A stretch of DNA of 64,000 nucleotides from Bradyrhizobium viridifuturi (GCF_001238275.1 NZ_LGTB01000046.1:1-64000); one strand, 5' to 3'. Counted from the stretch's first letter, positions 17,640 to 26,457 are shown. The notes: generated by a model from the sequence alone, not told the origin. Translations and numbers: made by a program.

Positions 17640-19265
17640 ATGGACACGCTGCTGCTTCCGTTCTCGCCGCGTTTCATCGTGCTGACGATCTGCGCAGTCG
17701 TCACCGTGCTCCTGCTGCTGGTTGGGATTTTCGACCACAAGGTCTTCAAGATCATCCTGATCCCGCTGGTGATCTTCGGCGCGCTGACCCTGCTCGGCAT
17801 CCGCGACTTCACCCAGAAGAACCACGCGGTGCTGCGCAACTACCCGATCTCGGCGCATGTCCGCTTCCTGCTCGAGGAAATCCGCCCGGAGATGCGGCAG
17901 TATTTCTTCGAGAGCGAGAAGGACGGCATGCCGTTCTCGCGCGACACCCGCGCGGTGGTCTATCAGCGCGCCAAGATGGTGCTCGACAAGCGCCCGTTCG
18001 GCACCCAGGAGGACGTCTATCGCGAAGGCTATGAGTGGATGCATCATTCGGTGGCGCCGAAGCCGCGCGCCGACGAGAAATTCCGCATCACGATCGGCGG
18101 GCCCGACTGCACCAAGCCGTATTCGGCGTCGGTCTTCAACATCTCGGCGATGAGCTTTGGCGCGCTGAGCCCGAACGCGGTGCGGGCGCTGAATGCCGGC
18201 GCCAGGAAGGGCGGCTTCGCCCACGACACCGGCGAGGGCGGCGTCAGCCCCTATCACCGCGAGATGGGCGGCGACATCATCTGGGAGGTCGGCTCCGGCT
18301 ATTTCGGCTGTCGCAACCGTGACGGTACCTTCAATCCGGAGATGTTTGCCAGCGTCGCGGGCGACGACCAGATCAAGATGGTCGAGCTCAAGATCAGCCA
18401 GGGCGCCAAGCCCGGCCATGGCGGCGTGCTGCCGGCCGCCAAGGTCTCCGAGGAGATCTCCAAGATCCGCGGCGTGCCCATGGGCGAGGACTGCATCTCG
18501 CCCGCCTATCACAAGGCGTTCTCGACGCCGATCCAGATGATGGAATTCGTCGCCAACATGCGCAAGCTGTCCGGCGGCAAGCCGGCCGGCTTCAAGATGT
18601 GCATCGGCCATCCCTGGGAATTCCTCGCGATCTGCAAGGCGATGAAGGAGAGCGGGCTGTATCCCGACTTCATCGTGGTCGACGGCAATGAGGGCGGCAC
18701 CGGCGCCGCGCCGCTCGAATTCATGGACCATTTGGGCATGCCGATGCGCGAGGGCGTCAATTTCGTCCACAACGCGCTGATCGGCATCGGCGCGCGCGAC
18801 CGCATCAAGATCGGCGCGTCCGGCAAGATCGCCACCGCCTTCGATATGGCGCGCGCGATGGCGATCGGGGCCGACTGGTGCAATTCGGCGCGCGGCTTCA
18901 TGTTCGCGCTCGGCTGCATCCAGTCGCTGAGCTGCCACACTGATCGCTGCCCGACCGGCGTCACCTCGCAGGACCCGATCCGCAACCGCGCGCTCTATGT
19001 GCCGGACAAGATCGAGCGCGTGTACAACTACCACCACTCGACCTTGCACGCGCTGACCGAGCTGCTCGCCGCCGCCGGCCTCGAGCACACCAAGGAGCTG
19101 CGCCCGATCCACTTCTCGCAGCGCAGCTCGACCACCGACGTCCGCACCTTCGCACAGCTCTATCCTGCGCTGCGGCCGGGCGAACTGCTCGAAGGCACCC
19201 AGGATCCCCGCTTCCGCGACGCCTGGGCGATGGCGCGCGCGGACTCGTTCCAGCCGGCGGGGTAG
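17640..19265 (+). CDS. FMN-binding glutamate synthase family protein (GltB-like domain only), membrane-anchored
   Basis: 541 residues. The N terminus has two hydrophobic helices (FIVLTICAVVTVLLLLVGIF and IILIPLVIFGALTLLGI). The rest is the FMN-binding (beta/alpha)8 domain of glutamate synthase: SAMSFGALSPNAVRALNAGA, HDTGEGGVSPYH, FIVVDGNEGGTGAAP, and a cysteine cluster (SCHTDRCPTG) for the 3Fe-4S site. The glutaminase domain of GltB is missing, so it cannot itself take ammonia from glutamine. The membrane-anchored, stand-alone form is widespread but its reaction is unclear; a membrane electron-transfer role is possible. GGAGGATTCC precedes the ATG. Confidence 0.9.
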   Translation: MDTLLLPFSPRFIVLTICAVVTVLLLLVGIFDHKVFKIILIPLVIFGALTLLGIRDFTQKNHAVLRNYPISAHVRFLLEEIRPEMRQYFFESEKDGMPFSRDTRAVVYQRAKMVLDKRPFGTQEDVYREGYEWMHHSVAPKPRADEKFRITIGGPDCTKPYSASVFNISAMSFGALSPNAVRALNAGARKGGFAHDTGEGGVSPYHREMGGDIIWEVGSGYFGCRNRDGTFNPEMFASVAGDDQIKMVELKISQGAKPGHGGVLPAAKVSEEISKIRGVPMGEDCISPAYHKAFSTPIQMMEFVANMRKLSGGKPAGFKMCIGHPWEFLAICKAMKESGLYPDFIVVDGNEGGTGAAPLEFMDHLGMPMREGVNFVHNALIGIGARDRIKIGASGKIATAFDMARAMAIGADWCNSARGFMFALGCIQSLSCHTDRCPTGVTSQDPIRNRALYVPDKIERVYNYHHSTLHALTELLAAAGLEHTKELRPIHFSQRSSTTDVRTFAQLYPALRPGELLEGTQDPRFRDAWAMARADSFQPAG

Positions 19266-19282
19266 GGCTACGGTTTCGATTC

Positions 19283-19427
19283 ACCTCCCCCGCTTGCGGG
19301 GGAGGTCGGATCGCATCGATAGATGCGATCCGGGTAGCTCTCTCCACGGAACGACTTGCGGAGAGAGCCCCCACCCTGACCCTCCCCCCCCGCAAGCGGG
19401 AGAGGGGACGCAATGTCGATGCCGCTA
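19283..19427. repeat. Cluster of intergenic hairpins
   Basis: Perfect stems stand in a row: ACCTCCCCCGC/GCGGGGGAGGT (19283-19306), CGGATCGCATC-GATA-GATGCGATCCG (19307-19332), GCTCTCTCC/GGAGAGAGC (about 19338-19367), and a C-run/G-run stem near 19388-19425. They lie between convergent genes. At least one may stop transcription; the composite looks like a chromosomal palindrome family rather than a single terminator. Confidence 0.6.
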
Positions 19428-19440
19428 CGGCACCATCTCA

Positions 19441-20907
19441 TCAAGCGCTCGGCGCGCCGAACCATTTGGTCAGCGCTTCCGTGAGGCCGGTGCGGGTCCG
19501 GTCTCCGACCCACGCCACGTAGCCGTCGGGCCTGATCAGCACCGCGGCGGGTGCCGGAACCGGGCCGAGCGCGGGAAGCTCCCAGGTGCCGGAATACTCG
19601 GCGTCGAGCAGCTCGACCCGGTCGGTCCATCCCGCAATGTCGATGCTGCTGGGCTCGCCGAAATTCAGCAGCACCGGCCGCGCCTGGTACAGCAGCGCGA
19701 ACACCTGCAGCGGGCCGTCGGCGGTGACGAGGTCGAGATCGGGCATGCGGCGTCCGAGCAATGGATGGCCATCGCCGAGATCGTAGTGCAGGTCGAGGCC
19801 CGACATCATCGCGACAAAGCGGCGGCGCGGCTCGTCCATGCGCAGCAATTCGGAGACGACCTCGCTCAGCGCCTTGCTGCGCGCATCGGTGCGGTTGAGT
19901 GCGACATGCGCCATGGTGTTGCGCAGCACGCGGGCCGCGACCGGATGCCGCTCGGCCAGATAGCTGTCGAGCAGGCTGTCCGGCGATGTCAGCTTGACCA
20001 CCTGGGCGAGCTTCCAGCCCAGATTCACCGCGTCCTGCACGCCGATATTGAGGCCTTGTCCGCCCATCGGCGGATGCACATGGGCGGCGTCGCCGGCCAG
20101 CAGCACGCGCTGCTTGCGATAGCTCACCGCCTGCCGGGTCATGTCGGTGAAGCGCGAGATCCAGACCGGATCGTGGATGCCGAAATCGGAGCCGTACGCG
20201 GCGGCCAGCGTCTCGCTGACGTCGCGCAAGGTCGGCTCTCTCTCGGTGCCGAGCTGCCGCTCGGTCAGCACCACGCGCACGCGCTTAGTATCGTCCACCT
20301 TGCCGATCGCATAGGTGCCGGTGTCGTCCTGGCGAAAGCCCCATTGCGGTTCGCCGGACATTTCGGCCTCGGCGATCAGCCAGCTCCTGGTCGGATCCCA
20401 TCCGGCGAATTCGATGCCGGCCGCCTTGCGGACGATGCTCCGGCCGCCATCGCAGCCGACGAGATATTGCGCGCGGATTCGGCCGTCCGACAGTTCGACA
20501 TCGACGCTGGCGTCGTCCTGCGCAAAGCCGGTCACGTCGCGCGCGCGATAGACCGGCACGGCGAGCTCGTCGACCCATTCGCAGAGAATGCGCTCGATAT
20601 GGCTCTGGAACAGCCCGAGCGTGAAATTGCGCCGGGTCGGAAAGTCGGTGATATCGAGCGGAACCAGATGCGAGTGGAACAGCACCGCAGGATGCCGCGT
20701 CCCCTCCGCGACGAATCGATCGCCGATGCCGCGCTGATCGAGCACCTCCATGGTCCGCGCATGCAGGCCGCCCGCCCGCGAGCCGATCAGGTCCGCTCCC
20801 GCGCGCCGCTCGACGACCGCGACATCGATTCCGCCCAGCGCCAGCTCGCCCGCCAGCATCAGCCCGGTCGGACCTCCACCGGCAATCACCACATCATGTT
20901 CCCGCAT
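19441..20907 (-). CDS. FAD-dependent aromatic monooxygenase (PheA/TfdB/MhpA type)
   Basis: 488 residues from the ATG at 20907, chosen because AAGGGAG lies upstream and the Rossmann motif follows at once (HDVVIAGGGPTGLMLAGELA). Other class A hydroxylase motifs are CDGGRSIVRKAAG (DG motif) and LLAGDAAHVHPPMGGQGLNIG (GD motif), then the C-terminal thioredoxin-like domain typical of phenol hydroxylases and aklavinone-type hydroxylases. It needs NAD(P)H and oxygen and hydroxylates an aromatic ring. No other pathway gene is adjacent, so the substrate is unknown. Confidence 0.88.
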   Translation of the reverse strand: MREHDVVIAGGGPTGLMLAGELALGGIDVAVVERRAGADLIGSRAGGLHARTMEVLDQRGIGDRFVAEGTRHPAVLFHSHLVPLDITDFPTRRNFTLGLFQSHIERILCEWVDELAVPVYRARDVTGFAQDDASVDVELSDGRIRAQYLVGCDGGRSIVRKAAGIEFAGWDPTRSWLIAEAEMSGEPQWGFRQDDTGTYAIGKVDDTKRVRVVLTERQLGTEREPTLRDVSETLAAAYGSDFGIHDPVWISRFTDMTRQAVSYRKQRVLLAGDAAHVHPPMGGQGLNIGVQDAVNLGWKLAQVVKLTSPDSLLDSYLAERHPVAARVLRNTMAHVALNRTDARSKALSEVVSELLRMDEPRRRFVAMMSGLDLHYDLGDGHPLLGRRMPDLDLVTADGPLQVFALLYQARPVLLNFGEPSSIDIAGWTDRVELLDAEYSGTWELPALGPVPAPAAVLIRPDGYVAWVGDRTRTGLTEALTKWFGAPSA

Positions 20908-20950
20908 CCCGCACTCCCTTGTTCGATTGGGCGCGCGTTCTACGGGATGA

Positions 20951-21149
20951 CCCCGGGCTTGCGGCAAGCCCGGGGGGTCTACATATATCTAAGTGGGGAG
21001 AGGGCGTTTGCCGCTCGAACCAATTCCAGGACATCATTGCGAAGAGCAGCGCGACAAATTCGCTGTCGTTGTGTTTGTCTCGCTGCGGCCCCAGCCTGCC
21101 ATAGCCACGAACAACGGTAGTTATGGGTCCCTGCTTTCGCCGGGACGAC
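20951..21149. repeat. Palindromic intergenic repeats (including copy 3 of the GTCCC-type element)
   Basis: A perfect stem CCCCGGGCTTG-CGG-CAAGCCCGGGG spans 20951-20975. The right part, 21121-21149, matches 141-169 at 28 of 29 bases, and CATAGCCACGAA at about 21100 also recurs from copy 1. The stretch between the hydroxylase and porin genes (20908-21166) holds only these repeats. Confidence 0.65.
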
Positions 21150-21166
21150 GGTGCGAGATGGCGAGG

Positions 21167-23161
21167 CTAGAACTCGCCGTGGATGCGGCCGGAGAAGATG
21201 TGCACCGGGCCGCGGTCGGCGTTGTAGGCGGGGTTGGTGATGAACTGATAGTCCGCCGTCAGCGTCAGGTTCTTGTTCACCTGGTAGGCGTAGTAGGTCT
21301 CGAAGATCCGCTCCGGGCTGTAGTTCAGCGCGCCGTCGCCGATCAGAAGACCGAGGCCGCCGGCGGCAAGGAAGTCGCGATGCGCCGATGACAGTCCGTT
21401 GACCGCGCCGCCGATGCCGATCGTATCATTGGCCCGGCCCCAGGAGCTGCCCTTGATCGACAGGCCGCCGGAGACGCTGCGATCGACGTCGGTGAACGAC
21501 AGGATCTCGTTGCGGCCGTCGTTCCAGCTCAGCCGGCCGAACAGGCCGACATCGGTTGCGATCTGCTGCTCGCCGTTGAGGTAGAAGCCGTATTTGGTGT
21601 TGTCCTTGCGGATGCCGGCCATCACGTCGTTGATGTCGAGCGCCGGGTTGGCGTCCTCGATCGCCAGTGCCTGGCGATAATTGCCGGTGTTGCCGCGATT
21701 GCCGAACAAGCCGACGCGCAGCTTTCCTGGCTGATCGAAGATCGAATAGCGGCCCTCGAACTCGACCACCGCGCCGCCGTTGTTGGGGTTGGAGACCAAC
21801 ACGTCGCTGTTCGGTGCATTGGGCACCTGGAATACGCCGGCGCGCACCGCCCAATCCTTGCGATTGAGCTCGACCACGGCGCCGCGGGTGTAGCCGGGCA
21901 GGTCGGCCGGGAAGTCGTAGGCGGCCGACGCCCACATCGCCCAGTTCATGAAGTCGGCGCGAGGATCCTTGGCGTAGGAGTTGCCGTCGAAGAAATCCCC
22001 CACCGCGAAGCGGCCGACCACGATGGTGAGGCGGTCGATGTCGCGCTTGCCGGCGATCTGGTTGGGACCGTCGGGGACGTCCTCCTGCTCGCCGCCGAAG
22101 CCGAAGGTCTGCTTGATGAAGTAGCGCTGCGGCCGGATCTTCGGATACTCCGCGCCGGCCTTCTGCGCTTCGCCGTTCGAGAAGCCGGCAAGGCCGAGCG
22201 TGCCGTTGAGGCCAAAGCCCTGCGCGGTCTCCGGATTGAAGTAGAGCTCGCCGCCCTCCCACAGCTTGACGCCGAGGAACGCGGTCGTGGTCCAGGTCTG
22301 CTGCGCTTGTCCGACGCCTGGAAGGCTGTTGGTGCCGCCATAGGGCGCGCGGAATGACGGATAACCCTGACCAAGCAGCGTCGTCTGCGCATGCACGCTC
22401 CAGTCGCTGGATTCCGGCAGCGCGGTGCGCGTCGGGGTCGCCGACCATGGCGAGTCGCCGAGCTGGTAGTTCAGGCCGAATTTCAGCAGGTGGATGCGCG
22501 GGTCGATGCTGACGCCGGGCATGCCGAAATCATTGAGGCCGAGCGTGCGGCGCGACAGGTCGATGTACTCGTATTCGAGCTTGGCGGTCCAATTGCCGCT
22601 CAGGGCAAATTCGGCACCGGCGCCGACCGTCCAGCCGGTCTGATACTGGCCCGGCTGCGAAATCACGCTGTCCGCGGCATCGTTGACCCGGACTTCGGTG
22701 TGGCCCCAGGCGAAGCCACCGGTCACATAGGGCATCCAGGTGCCGAAGCTGTAGCCGGCGCGGCCGCGCACCGTGCCGACATAGTCGACCGACGCGTTGA
22801 AGGGGCCCGGCGGGCGGCGCACCGTATCGGTCGGGCCGGTGAAGGTCGCGTCCGCCTCGATGCCGAGCACGAAGCGGTTGGCGAATTCCTTGTTGTAGCC
22901 GGCCTGGAAGCCGCCGATCCCGCCGGTGATCGTCGGCGGAAAGACCACACCTTGCTCCAGGATCGGATTGGTGCCGGGACCGAGCGTGCCGTCGCCATAT
23001 CCGACATGGGCGCCGACGTAGAAGCCCGTCCAGCTATAGACCGCCTTGGCGGCGGGAGACTTGAGCGGCAGATCGGCCGCGGCGGCCGGCGTGCCGAAGG
23101 CGGCCGCACCGAGCGCTGCGCCGGCGGCGATCTGGACCCTGAAGAGGCGGACGCAGGTCAT
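21167..23161 (-). CDS. Outer-membrane protein: OMP25/RopB-type barrel fused to an OprB carbohydrate-selective porin
   Basis: About 664 residues from the ATG at 23161 (GGAAAG upstream, signal peptide ending GTPAAAADLPLK). Residues about 30-250 form an 8-stranded OMP25/OmpA-like barrel (YSWTGFYVGAHVGYG, GIEADATFTG, YVTGGFAWGHTEV, LEYEYIDL). Residues about 270-664 match the OprB porin family (TTAFLGVKLWEGGELYFNPE, RYFIKQTFGFGG, VGRFAVGDFFDGNSYA, ETYYAYQVNKNLTLTADYQFITNP, and a C-terminal aromatic, GRIHGEF). The fusion occurs in Bradyrhizobium-type genomes; it should take up sugars or similar solutes. It is not next to a sugar transporter here. Confidence 0.88.
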   Translation of the reverse strand: MTCVRLFRVQIAAGAALGAAAFGTPAAAADLPLKSPAAKAVYSWTGFYVGAHVGYGDGTLGPGTNPILEQGVVFPPTITGGIGGFQAGYNKEFANRFVLGIEADATFTGPTDTVRRPPGPFNASVDYVGTVRGRAGYSFGTWMPYVTGGFAWGHTEVRVNDAADSVISQPGQYQTGWTVGAGAEFALSGNWTAKLEYEYIDLSRRTLGLNDFGMPGVSIDPRIHLLKFGLNYQLGDSPWSATPTRTALPESSDWSVHAQTTLLGQGYPSFRAPYGGTNSLPGVGQAQQTWTTTAFLGVKLWEGGELYFNPETAQGFGLNGTLGLAGFSNGEAQKAGAEYPKIRPQRYFIKQTFGFGGEQEDVPDGPNQIAGKRDIDRLTIVVGRFAVGDFFDGNSYAKDPRADFMNWAMWASAAYDFPADLPGYTRGAVVELNRKDWAVRAGVFQVPNAPNSDVLVSNPNNGGAVVEFEGRYSIFDQPGKLRVGLFGNRGNTGNYRQALAIEDANPALDINDVMAGIRKDNTKYGFYLNGEQQIATDVGLFGRLSWNDGRNEILSFTDVDRSVSGGLSIKGSSWGRANDTIGIGGAVNGLSSAHRDFLAAGGLGLLIGDGALNYSPERIFETYYAYQVNKNLTLTADYQFITNPAYNADRGPVHIFSGRIHGEF

Positions 23162-23471
23162 GACGCGGCTTTCCGCGAACGGTTGGCGATTTTGCCAAGC
23201 ATCACTGCAGATTTGGCGGCCGCTTGCCACCCGAGATTTGAAGTCATTGCCCGCCGTCCCCGGTCCGATCCGTGTTGTCCCATCCAAAGCCGGACCAGCA
23301 CCTAGCATCCCTTGGCACTTATTGCAAATCATTCGCAATAGCAACTGAGGTCCGCCGGATACCTGTTCGATTTGCATGCCACTATGACAGTCACGTAACA
23401 GCACGCGACCCGAGCCCTCGCCGGCTGCGATCGAGCAGCCGCCTGTGGCAAATCGGCCGAGCCCCGGCCGT
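23162..23471. other. Intergenic region between the porin and the NRAMP operon
   Basis: About 310 bases without a credible gene. It must hold the porin promoter (minus strand). No clear -35/-10 pair, hairpin or repeat could be identified with confidence. Confidence 0.4.
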
Positions 23472-23711
23472 TCAATCGACGCCACCATTGTCCTCTTCCC
23501 TTGTCTTGATGAATGCCGGCTGCGATGCCCTGCCGAGCACGACCCTCGCGCCGGCCCTTTCCATGCATCGCGCCATCGACAACGCCGTCCTCAAGCCGGC
23601 GCCTGTCATCATGCGTCGCTGATGGAGCGCGGTTGCGCCGCGCAGGATGGCGCTCGCCAGCCTGAACAACGCGAGCGCGCCCCATCGTTGGCCGCGGCCA
23701 AGCGTCGTCAC
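23472..23711 (-). CDS. Small basic protein coupled to the NRAMP-related transporter, hypothetical
   Basis: A possible 79-residue product starts at a GTG (23711) that overlaps the TGA stop of the transporter gene (GTGA), an arrangement typical of translational coupling. The sequence is Ala/Arg-rich (WGALALFRLASAILRGATALHQRRMM). It has a weakly hydrophobic N-terminal stretch and a charged end (KTREEDNGGVD). No domain is recognised. The overlap is the main evidence; the composition also fits chance reading of GC-rich DNA. Confidence 0.35.
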   Translation of the reverse strand: MTTLGRGQRWGALALFRLASAILRGATALHQRRMMTGAGLRTALSMARCMERAGARVVLGRASQPAFIKTREEDNGGVD

Positions 23712-25393
23712 GCCCCGACCGTCGCGAGCTGAACGATCCGCAGCAGCACCAATCCGGCGGCGACGACCAGATAGCCGCGCAGCACGATCATCCAGATCCG
23801 GCTCAGCGGGCTGAGCCGCGCCGGCGGCAGCCGGTCGAGCGGCGGCATCCGCCAGCTCTCGCGGTCGAACAGCGGCGGCCGGCGCCTGAAGCGGAACGAC
23901 GCGTGGCGGCGCGACGACATCTCGTACAGCTTGACCAGTGCCGTGACAGCGAGCGCGAGCACGCTGCCGCCGACGAGGATGCCGATGATCCAGGCTTCGC
24001 TGAGGTCGGGGAACAGCACCGCGGCGGTCAGGATCACCGACAGCATCACCAGCCCCGCCACGACAGCGCCGGTGAACAGGTTCAGCCTCGTCGAATTGAT
24101 CCAGGGCCCGAGGATGTGGCGGTCGTTGCAGAGCAGCAGCAGGAACACGGTCGCGCTCGGCAACAGCACGCCGGCGAGCGTCTGCACCGCGTTGGTGAGC
24201 AGCCCGAGCGGCGTGCCCGGCGTCAGCACCAGCACCGCGGCGAGCACGATCAGCCCGCAATAGACGCTGTAGAAGCCTTTCGCATCCCACGGCTTGCGGT
24301 GCAGCGAATGCTTGACTGCGAACACGTCGCCGATCGCATAGGCCGTTGAAAGGGAGACCGCGGCGGCGCCGATGATGCAGGCATCCAGCAGTGCCAGCGC
24401 AAACAGCACCGCCGGCAGCCGGCCGGCATATTTTTCAAGCCCGACCGCGGTCCCCAGGGCGTCGGTGTAGTTGCCGAATTCCGGTGTCCCGGAAAACACC
24501 GCCGCGCAGAACGAGATCATCGCGACGGCGCCGACCACGACCAGCACGATGCCGATGCACAGATCCATCCGCTCATAGCGGATGAAGCGGGGCGTGATCC
24601 GCTTGTCGACGATGTAGCTCTGCTGGAAGAACAATTGCCACGGCGCCACGGTGGTGCCGACGATGGCAACGATCAGCAGCATCACCTCGCTGAGCTTGGC
24701 GCCCGCGGGCATCTTCGGGACGAAGAAGTCGGAGGCGATCTGCCCGATCGGCGGGTGCACCATCAGGATCACGGGTACCAGCAGCAGGCTGCCGGCGACC
24801 AGCACGATGCCGAAGCGTTCGAACCGCCGGAAGTCGCCGGTGGAAACCGCCAGCATCACGATGGCCGCCGAAGCCAATACGCCCCAGAACTGCGAGACGC
24901 CGAGAAAGCTGAGCGCGAAGGTGATGCCGATGAATTCGGTGACGATGGTCAGCGCGTTCAGCACCAGGAGGTCGATCACGCTGAAGGCGCCCCAGAACTT
25001 GCCGAAGCGCTCGAAGATCAGCCGGGCATGGCCGACGCCGGTGACCGCGCCGAGCCGTACCACCATCTCCTGGTTGACATAGAGCACCGGGATCAGCAGC
25101 AGCAGCGTCCACAACAGCGTGGTGCCGTAGTTCTGGCCGGCCTGGGTATAGGTGCCGAAGGCGCCGGCATCGTTGTCGCCGACCATGACGATCAGGCCGG
25201 GACCGACGACGGCGAGCAGGGTCTTCAGGCGGGCAAACAGGGTCGCGCGCGGCGCGGTGTCATCCCGAGCGATGCTGCCGAACGCGCCGCGGATATCGCC
25301 GAGATGGGCATTGTCCAGCACGGCGGTGCCGGCCGGGTTGGCGGTGGCCTCACGATCGGAGGCGTGCATCTTCAAGTCATTGACGACGGTCAT
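23708..25393 (-). CDS. NRAMP-related divalent metal transporter
   Basis: 561 residues, with eleven or more membrane helices. It belongs to the NRAMP/SLC11 superfamily but with altered ion-site motifs. The TM1 motif is VMVGDNDAGAFGTYTQAG where classical MntH has DPGN. The TM6 region is VGTTVAPWQLFFQQ, with Ala in place of the metal-binding Met of the MPH motif. Members lacking this Met (NRAMP-related magnesium transporters) are known to accept Mg2+ as well as Mn2+, so a harder cation than iron is inferred. The C terminus has an extra basic cytoplasmic segment and a last helix. AAGGA precedes the ATG. It is third in an operon with two small genes, divergent from a metal-sensor gene. Confidence 0.85.
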   Translation of the reverse strand: MTVVNDLKMHASDREATANPAGTAVLDNAHLGDIRGAFGSIARDDTAPRATLFARLKTLLAVVGPGLIVMVGDNDAGAFGTYTQAGQNYGTTLLWTLLLLIPVLYVNQEMVVRLGAVTGVGHARLIFERFGKFWGAFSVIDLLVLNALTIVTEFIGITFALSFLGVSQFWGVLASAAIVMLAVSTGDFRRFERFGIVLVAGSLLLVPVILMVHPPIGQIASDFFVPKMPAGAKLSEVMLLIVAIVGTTVAPWQLFFQQSYIVDKRITPRFIRYERMDLCIGIVLVVVGAVAMISFCAAVFSGTPEFGNYTDALGTAVGLEKYAGRLPAVLFALALLDACIIGAAAVSLSTAYAIGDVFAVKHSLHRKPWDAKGFYSVYCGLIVLAAVLVLTPGTPLGLLTNAVQTLAGVLLPSATVFLLLLCNDRHILGPWINSTRLNLFTGAVVAGLVMLSVILTAAVLFPDLSEAWIIGILVGGSVLALAVTALVKLYEMSSRRHASFRFRRRPPLFDRESWRMPPLDRLPPARLSPLSRIWMIVLRGYLVVAAGLVLLRIVQLATVGA

Positions 25394-25406
25394 GACTCAT
25401 TCCTTC

Positions 25407-25682
25407 TCAGTTGCGTGGCTTGGTGTTTTGGCGGGCCGGGAAACGGATGATGTTGGCCGCATCGGGTGTCGGCCGTGGCGTTGCCGTGGGCCGGTGCTTC
25501 GTTGCGGTGGTGTCGGTATCGAAAGCGAGCGCGATGCCGAGTGCTGCGAGGTGGCCGACGAGGCCCGCGCTTTCGCCGATGATGCCGGCAAGGCTTTGCA
25601 TCACCGGGTCGAACGGACTCGGAACGATGCGCCGCTGCCGGCGTGACGATTCTGTTGCGATATGTCTTGCGGTCTCTGCCAT
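25407..25682 (-). CDS. Small hypothetical protein upstream of the NRAMP-related transporter
   Basis: 91 residues from the ATG at 25682 (GGAG six bases upstream). The N terminus is basic (SSRRQRRIVPSPFDP). A central amphipathic or weakly hydrophobic helix follows (MQSLAGIIGESAGLVGHLAALGIALAF), then a Thr/Pro/Arg-rich tail (KHRPTATPRPTPDAANIIRF). Its stop lies 13 bases before the transporter start, so the two are an operon. No family recognised. It could be a small accessory of the transporter, which is only inference. Confidence 0.6.
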   Translation of the reverse strand: MAETARHIATESSRRQRRIVPSPFDPVMQSLAGIIGESAGLVGHLAALGIALAFDTDTTATKHRPTATPRPTPDAANIIRFPARQNTKPRN

Positions 25683-25875
25683 GCTTGCTCCGATCGTCTC
25701 CTCGCTGCCCGTTGGGCACGGCACGAGGAACGCGGAGCAGCTAGGTGCGCGCGCAACCTCCGCTGCCGTGAGCAGCGGCAATTCCAAACGTGATGTCGTT
25801 CCCCGGAGGGAGTCCCGTTGCGGCGCCGGAACGGCGGGCAACGGGACGTCTAGGTCCTTCGTCCATGTCCGTCCT

Positions 25876-26175
25876 CTAGGCGCTCGCTGCCATCTTGGAT
25901 TTGGTGGCGCGCGCGATTGTTATGCGCGGGCCGGAAGGCCGGTCCGCGCATCGCTCACCGTTGGTGGGTTCGGTGCTGGTTTCGACGGTCCACCGGCATT
26001 CCAGGTGGCCGTCGATCAAGACCCAATGACATACCGGTGCCGGGGTTGGACGCCGGCCTCGGCTCTCCGGATGGCGAAAACCCGGGAGGTTGTCATTGGA
26101 ATGGGTGGCCGGAATCGTCCACGGCGCCATGCGCGGTGGCTCGAACGGCCGGAATCTTGCGAGCTTTTCGAACAT
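25876..26175 (-). CDS. Hypothetical protein, first gene of the NRAMP-related operon
   Basis: 99 residues. The start at 26175 is supported by a strong GGAGGT five bases upstream. The middle contains VCHWVLIDGHLECRWTVE, a Cys/Trp/His-containing segment of a kind I have seen in short Bradyrhizobium hypotheticals. The rest is hydrophilic and basic. No signal peptide. A 193-base gap separates it from the next gene in the same direction. The conserved Cys and His could bind metal, but that is inference. It is transcribed divergently from the CsoR-type regulator. Confidence 0.6.
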   Translation of the reverse strand: MFEKLARFRPFEPPRMAPWTIPATHSNDNLPGFRHPESRGRRPTPAPVCHWVLIDGHLECRWTVETSTEPTNGERCADRPSGPRITIARATKSKMAASA

Positions 26176-26457
26176 CGCTCACCTCCACTTCCGCTGTCGC
26201 GCGGCAGGCCGGTGAGGAGCGGCGGTCAGCTAAGGCGCGGCCACCCATCCACGCAGGCGATATCTGCGCGATCAGTCTTGCTGTGTTGCGACGTCAACAG
26301 TCCCGTCGTGGGTCTACTGTCGCCTGAGTTGCTACTGCCCATGTGCCTTCTGCTGGCTCGTGGTCGGGTTGGTGTCCGGGGTAAGACCCGGCGCGGAACG
26401 AATGTTCCGACAATCGGGCACTACGCCTGACACAAAGGCGTGTCAAGCCGAATTCGC
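26176..26457. other. Divergent intergenic region with a CGGAAC dyad
   Basis: Shared upstream region of the minus-strand operon and the plus-strand metal sensor. It contains a 16-bp palindrome CGGAAC-GAAT-GTTCCG (26394-26409) of unknown role. No convincing open frame is seen. The metal-sensor operators begin at its right end. Confidence 0.45.

Noticed and set aside
17538..19112. Long minus-strand open frame opposite the FMN glutamate-synthase-like gene
   Set aside because: Shadow of a well-conserved plus-strand protein; no domain or ribosome site.
23161..23488. N-terminal extension of the fusion porin
   Set aside because: A proper signal peptide with upstream GGAAAG starts at 23161; the extension has no export features.
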